Positions 58,974 to 64,000 of a stretch of 64,000 nt of DNA are shown in pieces (the first letter of the stretch is position 1; every line of letters starts with the position of its first letter). The translations under genes were made by a program, and so were the position numbers. Origin of the DNA: Carpediemonas membranifera (taxonomy: Eukaryota > Fornicata). The stretch spans positions 160,369-224,368 of the forward strand of contig JAHDYR010000033.1 in the NCBI GenBank assembly GCA_019828565.1, written 5' to 3'. The notes below the pieces were generated by a model. That model did no database searches, had not been told where the DNA came from, and worked only from the letters and a program-made list of their open reading frames with translations.

Positions 58974-60173
58974 TCACTCAGCCTCGTTGTCCCGCTTCTC
59001 CGGAGTAACCAATTGAGCCTTCCTTGTGCCGGGACGGGTGACACCAAAGACTCGGAAGAGTAAGTCGCTCGTCTGCTCCAAACCCTGGCTTTCCTCAAGC
59101 CTCAGAATGTTGTGCCGGATCTTATCTCGGTCCTGGTCTTGAAGATGCCCGAGCTCAGCGTTCAGCCTGTTATCAAAGGCTTGGCTGAAGATGAGCACGG
59201 AATGGGCCAGGGTTAGGGGCACAGCTTGGTGACTTGCAAGCTCGCGGAACTCCTTTGGCCAGAGAATGGCGTACTTGATCATTTTGGCGTACTTACGCCG
59301 CACATTGTGGGTCTTGATGGAACTCATCTCGTGGATGCGCTTGTAGATGCCATCACAGTAGGTGTTCTTGCCAACGCGCCCAGCCAGTACATCGGCACGT
59401 AAACGTTCGGCTGCGGCGTCAAGACGGGCGACCCTACCCTCATCGTCGACGGGCATCGCTCCACGCTTCCCTGCGATCGTGTACAGCTCCAGCTGCCAAG
59501 CAATCATGATCCGCAGCATCATCTCGCGTGTTGCACCAGACGTCATTGTCTCTAGCATGAGTTCCAGGCGGTGTTCATCCATGTAGCCAGACTGAATGAC
59601 AGTAAGCGTCGTCATAGCACTGGATACTGGCGCGATAATGCCGCCATACCAAGGCTCCTCCTTGAGCACCGCGGTAACATCGAATGTCTCAAGGGTGAGA
59701 TCAATCTTGGGCTTCTTCTTGTCCTTCTTGCTCGCCGAAGGCTGCCCCTCACCCTCACCTGATGCTTCTTCGCCAGCCTTGCCCACACCCTTGGCCGATG
59801 CCTGTCCCTCCCTGGTGATAGAACCATCTACTTGGCAGCTCCGACGTGCGAAGCGCCTCGTAGACGGGATTGCTGCTTCTTGTATGTTCTCTGCAGCCAC
59901 CACAACATCGCTTGTGCTCTCAAGAGGCTTTTGCTTGCGCTCTGTCAGCATCTCGACGACGTTCTCGTGAACACGGTGCTTCAGAACATCAACAACGCCT
60001 TCAGTGCGATACTTAGGCTCAATGCTGAAGTAACAAATCAATGCATGCACGATCTGGCGCTTTGATCCTTCCATCTCTTCGTCTCTTTCGTTCATTCGGA
60101 AACCGTTAAATAAACCATGGAATGGGTGGAACATGCGAGTGATCCAGACCTCAAGCGTGTCTACACACGGCAT
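58974..60173 (-). CDS. Unknown protein, 399 aa
   Basis: An intact frame with ATG starts at 60173 and later in frame (MNERDEEMEGSKRQIVHALI). A Lys/Glu/Ser linker (residues 120-160, SKKDKKKPKIDLTLETFDVT) separates two helical halves; the C-terminal half (WQLELYTIAGKRGAMPVDDE) is helix-rich. No domain is recognised. Its start lies 68 bp from that of the divergent SET-2 gene, so the two probably share a promoter. Confidence 0.75.
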   Translation of the reverse strand: MPCVDTLEVWITRMFHPFHGLFNGFRMNERDEEMEGSKRQIVHALICYFSIEPKYRTEGVVDVLKHRVHENVVEMLTERKQKPLESTSDVVVAAENIQEAAIPSTRRFARRSCQVDGSITREGQASAKGVGKAGEEASGEGEGQPSASKKDKKKPKIDLTLETFDVTAVLKEEPWYGGIIAPVSSAMTTLTVIQSGYMDEHRLELMLETMTSGATREMMLRIMIAWQLELYTIAGKRGAMPVDDEGRVARLDAAAERLRADVLAGRVGKNTYCDGIYKRIHEMSSIKTHNVRRKYAKMIKYAILWPKEFRELASHQAVPLTLAHSVLIFSQAFDNRLNAELGHLQDQDRDKIRHNILRLEESQGLEQTSDLLFRVFGVTRPGTRKAQLVTPEKRDNEAE

Positions 60174-60240
60174 CTTGCTTCATAAATGACTGTTTATTGC
60201 CCAAATTTTGTGTTGCGGCGTGACCGAATCGAACGAGAAC

Positions 60241-60906
60241 ATGAAGCTCACCAACAAGGCAGATACTGTGATTACGGCGGAGGAATACCAGCAATACTAC
60301 TCCTCTGATGACTTTGAGTCATTTGTTGCGGCCTGTGATGAAGCAGGCATTCGTTCTGCCCACAGCACCACGTTCTCCGTCACAGTGGACAAGAATGGCT
60401 TCAACAGCGAGCTAGATCTGGCCATGGTGCCTCAGCATGCGCTTATGGGGCCGACAGTGGGCGATGGTATCCTTACCAACAAGAGCATCCCCAACGACGC
60501 AGTCATTGGCATATACTGCGGCAAGATCATCCCCGAGCCCGAACCTGGTGCAGTGACGACCTACGTGACGAGGCTCAAGAAGCCTAACAACTTTGCTGTT
60601 GACTCGGCCGGCCTCACGTTCGGCTGTCACAAGATCAACGATGGTGCCGCTTTCTACAACGTCGTACCGGGGACGGCCTACGTTAATGTGCAGGTGGGGG
60701 ACCAGAAGAAGCGTCTTCCCGTCATTCTTTACTTGGCGGATCGCGCTATTGCCAAGTTCGAGTACCTCTCGATCGAGTATGGCGAGCAGTACTGGCGTGG
60801 ACGCAAGCCCATGGCCCTCTACCCCTTCTGTCTGGAGAAGATGCTTGCTGAGGCTGAGTATGAGGGAGATCAACGATGTCTTAGACGCCGTTCTCTCCTA
60901 ACCTAA
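60241..60906 (+). CDS. SET-2: divergent SET-domain protein, 221 aa
   Basis: The first ATG is 60241. The SET-like core reads VGDGILTNKSIPNDAVIGIY, GKIIPEPEPG, a central region with CHKINDGAAFYNVVP in the position of the NHS motif, and AIAKFEYLSIEYGEQYW in that of DYGE. The NH-S motif is not conserved, so activity is doubtful. It is shorter than SET-1 and lacks the Pro-rich linker. The IYxGKxIPxxE segment is shared with SET-1 (IYFGKLIPDAE), which supports common descent. Confidence 0.7.
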   Translation: MKLTNKADTVITAEEYQQYYSSDDFESFVAACDEAGIRSAHSTTFSVTVDKNGFNSELDLAMVPQHALMGPTVGDGILTNKSIPNDAVIGIYCGKIIPEPEPGAVTTYVTRLKKPNNFAVDSAGLTFGCHKINDGAAFYNVVPGTAYVNVQVGDQKKRLPVILYLADRAIAKFEYLSIEYGEQYWRGRKPMALYPFCLEKMLAEAEYEGDQRCLRRRSLLT

Positions 60907-61075
60907 ATTGAGATCCCAACAATTCATTGCTTTCAAAAGTTCAAGGGTCCTTCTACCTGGCCCATCATCACTGGGATCCTCGTGCTTGGCGCCCACATCC
61001 CCGATGTCACCCAAAAAGATCTAGAATTTTCCGAAAATCGGCTTCCGACAATTTTCATTGATCCCCTGACGCTCG

Positions 61076-61923
61076 ATGGAACTGGATATTGCGTATCAAC
61101 TGGTTGCTCTGAAGGATATGAAGTCTATTGAGTCTCTTAAGATCAATTCCATCACGATTCAGAAGGAAAAGGTCCGGAAAGCTGTCATTCTTGCTTTCGC
61201 GCAGTCTCCCGCGGGTAAGAAGTGGGTAACGAGCACACTGAGGCTCTGTGCTGACCGCTACAGCGCTTCGATCCAGTACAACGTGCAGAGCATGTTGTTT
61301 GGCATGAACTCCAACGCCACATTCAACGAGGAGGCAGCAATAGCGACTCTGCGCGTTCATGAGAGGCTCGTAACCCCGCTACACCAGTCAGTCTTCGCTA
61401 ACATGGTCAGGGCCAAGCACACGACACCGACTCTAGACGATTTCCCTCGATACCGCGTGTGTCTTCCCGACTTTTTACTGAGTTGGATCGCCTTGCCGCA
61501 TGGGTGGGTGAGCGCAACCCCAGTGTCTGGGTCATCATGACGGAGGCTCGTATTACTGGCGTTTTAGATGGTGAGATCTATGAGCCGCTGCTTCGGGCCG
61601 TTGCTGACGACGTTGATAGATTCACGTTCGGCAGCCCTGAAAAGTTCCTCCAGTTAACCGACACGAGCCTTGACTATGCCGTCGAGAGTGTCCAGATCAA
61701 GGACTATGCCAATCGTCGCTGCCTTGTCAAGTGGATCGGGTATCCTGTGCCTGTCACCGTTCCGCTGACCGATACGTTGCGTGAGCTGGAGGCTGGGGAA
61801 ACCTCGGGGTTTGTGGGCGTGCGACGGGAGATAACCTTCTCTGGGCGGGGTCGTACAACCGGGGAAATTCAGAACAATCTTTTCAGGCGTCGGGAACCCG
61901 AGCCTGACGTTTCTGAGGAGTAA
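61076..61923 (+). CDS. Chromodomain-like protein, 273 aa, one 26-nt intron
   Basis: Exon 1 is 61076-61456 and exon 2 is 61483-61923; the intron 61457-61482 (GTGTGTCTTCC...ACTGAG) is in phase 0 and joins DDFPRYR to LDRLAAWVGE. The chromodomain-like part (residues about 190-225) reads LQLTDTSLDYAVESVQIKDY and RCLVKWIGYPVPVTVPLTD, homologous to the protein at 9.5-10.1 kb. The tail is basic with GRGRTTGEIQ. An ATTTTC-C-GAAAAT palindrome lies about 48 bp before the start. Confidence 0.75.
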
Positions 61924-61925
61924 AT

Positions 61926-62163
61926 CAAGATAATATTGTCCAATGAGGCTCTTTACATCGCCTTCTAGCTCGATATTGATGTTGTTAGTGATTTTCTAGA
62001 GTACAGCACCAGTTTCGGTAATAGGGGGACAGACGAGCGCAAACAACTACATGGCTCCGAACTACACGCGTCTCGGCGTTGATATTGGTTATTAAATGCA
62101 CTGCTGGTAGCATATTGAGGGATTTCGTCACTGTACTCGAATGCACAAGTGTGCAGTTTATGC
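61926..62163. repeat. 240-bp direct repeat, right copy
   Basis: It matches 58653-58893 and ends GTGCAGTTTATGCTTTCTCG, whose extension GGCC is shared with borders near 2214 and 33830. It begins three bases after the stop codon of the chromodomain-like gene. The stretch 62164-62317 after it shows no gene. Confidence 0.9.
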
Positions 62164-62317
62164 TTTCTCGGCCAGCCGACGATATTTACCACCACAGACA
62201 GCTGCATACAGGCTGTAGACTAGACATATACAGCAGGCTGAGTAATATAGCACCATACCCCTACAAACCGCGAATCAACCTCAAAGTCACATAAACATAA
62301 GCGATACGGTCGGTATA

Positions 62318-64000
62318 TCAATCCTTTACTCTTACTTCTTCACTGACCATCTCCTCCTCTTCAGCCCGGGAGGAACCTTTGCGCAGAGTGGCGTGTCCCC
62401 TTGTCACTTCGACCGCATACTCGATTTCCCACTCGCGACACTGTTGGGCAAAACACGCCAGGGCGCTCTGGCCGTTTTCGTTGGGCTTAAACGCGACATG
62501 TGTCACCTTGCCCTCCTCAGACTTGCTAAAAACGTACATGCCGACGACTGGATCGATCTTTGGGTCAAAAATCCCGGACAACATGGAGGTATGCAACGGA
62601 CTTTCCAGTCATTGAGCACCAGGCTTCAACAGCCCACTGAGTCAACCACTTCTCCTGTATGATTGGCTTACCGATGTTGCTCCTCCTCCGTGACAGTGTG
62701 TACACTGCACACTTCATGGAAAAGTTCGTCCCGGAGACCCTCCTCGGGCCGCCTGTACCCCGGAGTGGCCCGCCGGTTCATCTCTATCGCTTCCTTGTAT
62801 ATCTGCTCGCGGTAGTTGTCCGCCTTCGTCTCCGCTGCACACTGCTCTTCATTCGTCATCGTCTCCCAGCTCTTGAACGCATGAGGCTCCGTGACGCCCC
62901 TCGATCATCATGCGAGGCAGTGTGTTATACAGTTGCCGTGGGGCAGGGTTTTGTATCTGACCCACTGCTTGCTCTTTTCTCCAGCTGATTGGCGACGTCA
63001 ACTCTAAACTTGACTTCCCTGCTCCTCATCTGCTCGGAAGCTGGGTCGACGTGGTCGACCTGGACATATTCAACGTCCGACTCAGCCTCGAATGCCACCT
63101 CGTTGTCTGCCTCTTGCTCCTTATCTGCCTCACGCTTCTCCTCTGACTCTGCATTCACCTCTGACTCCAGCCATCTCGTCCTCCTGCTCCTCCCTCCTCT
63201 GCCTCACCCTCCTCCACTGGCTCCCTCTTCCTCCTCTGACTCCTCCTCCGGAGTCCTCAGGCCCTGGCCTTCTCGGGCGTGATGATGAGGGCCTTGCGCT
63301 TCACAGACATGGAGGCCTCTGGGCTCGTCCGTAGTGCGTCGGGGACAGGAAGTCCTGGAGACTGTGCCAGACTGTGGCGGGATGGGGCTGCATGGGAGTG
63401 ATGCATCCATGGACTTGTCAGCGTCATAGGCTGCCTCTCGCTCAGCCTGCTGCTGCAGAAGGCGTCGATGCAGCGTGATGACTTCTCACTCTTTTGCCGT
63501 CAAGCTCTTCCTCAACTGCTTGACTCTCTTCTTTGTATCCTCGAACAATTTTTGTGATAGTAATCGATGATAGCGCCAGTACCTGGGGGAGCAGGGGCGT
63601 ACCTTCTCCCGCGGGGTCTCCAACCATTCCAGGGCGATGATGTACTCTTCGAAGTACGAGCGGCAGGAGTGCTTTCATGTAAAGCAAGGTCTGCCTCCTT
63701 GCTGCGCACCCTGGCAACCATTGCTGTGACATGGTCGCGCACAAGCGCGTTGGTGGATGTCGCGTTGCGCCACGCCCGAACCTTGACACTCAGCGCCTCT
63801 TTTTCGATACGCGCGCCCTCATTCTCCTTGGCATACTCAGCCCTCTTTGGAGTTCTTGAAGGCTGTGACAGCGGCCGACTCAAACGCCTTCATCTCCTTC
63901 TCCGTGAAGGTTGCCTCGATGTTCTCGTTCGAGGTCTTATCCTGCACTCAAGCGAGACAGCAATGCCTCGAGTTCTGCCTTCTTCTCGCCCTGAATCTCG
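62318..64000 (-). pseudogene. Second copy of OTU-2, partial, many single-base indels
   Basis: From about 62486 it matches 29513-31015 with few substitutions, but has many extra single bases (for example near 62903, 63168, 63194, 63546 and 63676). It retains the 3' end missing from OTU-2, giving RGHATLRKGSSRAEEEEM with the presumed catalytic His. At the G-run corresponding to 30625 it has one G fewer, keeping the frame there. The copy runs off the right edge before exon 1. The indel pattern looks like uncorrected long-read errors rather than slow decay. Confidence 0.8.

Overview
The window looks like nuclear DNA of a repeat-rich eukaryotic microbe, probably a protist. Four things point there. 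Genes contain very short spliceosomal-type introns (26-32 nt, perhaps one of 37 nt) whose removal restores the reading frame exactly. There is a eukaryote-style tRNA-Gln with a downstream T-run. Ty3/gypsy and DIRS-like tyrosine-recombinase retrotransposons are abundant. Proteins carry SET, OTU, GNAT, PHD-like, CHAT/caspase-like and chromodomain-like signatures. I cannot assign a phylum from sequence alone.

Layout. 1-2.8 kb: minisatellites, hairpins and a 375-bp inverted-repeat element. 2.9-7.2 kb: a divergent pair, gene A (minus) and OTU-1 (plus), separated by a conserved intergenic block. 7.3-10.1 kb: repeats, a broken gene, a small ORF and a chromodomain-like gene. 10.1-23.3 kb: a pile of decayed retrotransposons (three Ty3-like bodies, a Ty3 gag fragment, a DIRS-like tail). 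23.5 kb: tRNA-Gln. 24.95-29.48 kb: a nearly intact Ty3-like element with identical 53-bp LTRs and a 5-bp target duplication. 29.5-33.7 kb: OTU-2 (minus) and gene A-prime (plus), a mirror image of the left-hand pair, followed by a 0.9-kb partial duplication. 35.4-48.0 kb: a dense, mostly divergent cluster holding a PHD-like gene, a CMC/Plavaka-like transposase relic, a GNAT gene, an unknown gene, OTU-3, a SET gene, a CHAT/caspase-like gene and a second PHD-like gene. 48.1-53.8 kb: two DIRS-like bodies, one joined to a Ty3 gag fragment. 55.2-61.9 kb: unknown genes, a second SET gene and a second chromodomain-like gene, the last three-gene block lying between 240-bp direct repeats. 62.3-64 kb: a second, indel-riddled copy of the OTU-2 gene running off the window.

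The most unusual pattern is regulatory. Most non-transposon genes have their own private palindromic or inverted motif repeated 2-5 times just upstream of the start codon. Paralogues (gene A and A-prime; OTU-1, OTU-2 and OTU-3) do not share these motifs, although OTU promoter regions do share a separate conserved intergenic block. A short signature, GTGCASTTTATGC, recurs at the edges of repeated blocks. I infer a mobile or subtelomere-like multigene system of chromatin- and ubiquitin-related proteins with gene-specific operators; the function is not demonstrated. Many reading-frame breaks fall in homopolymers and may be sequencing errors rather than true pseudogenes.
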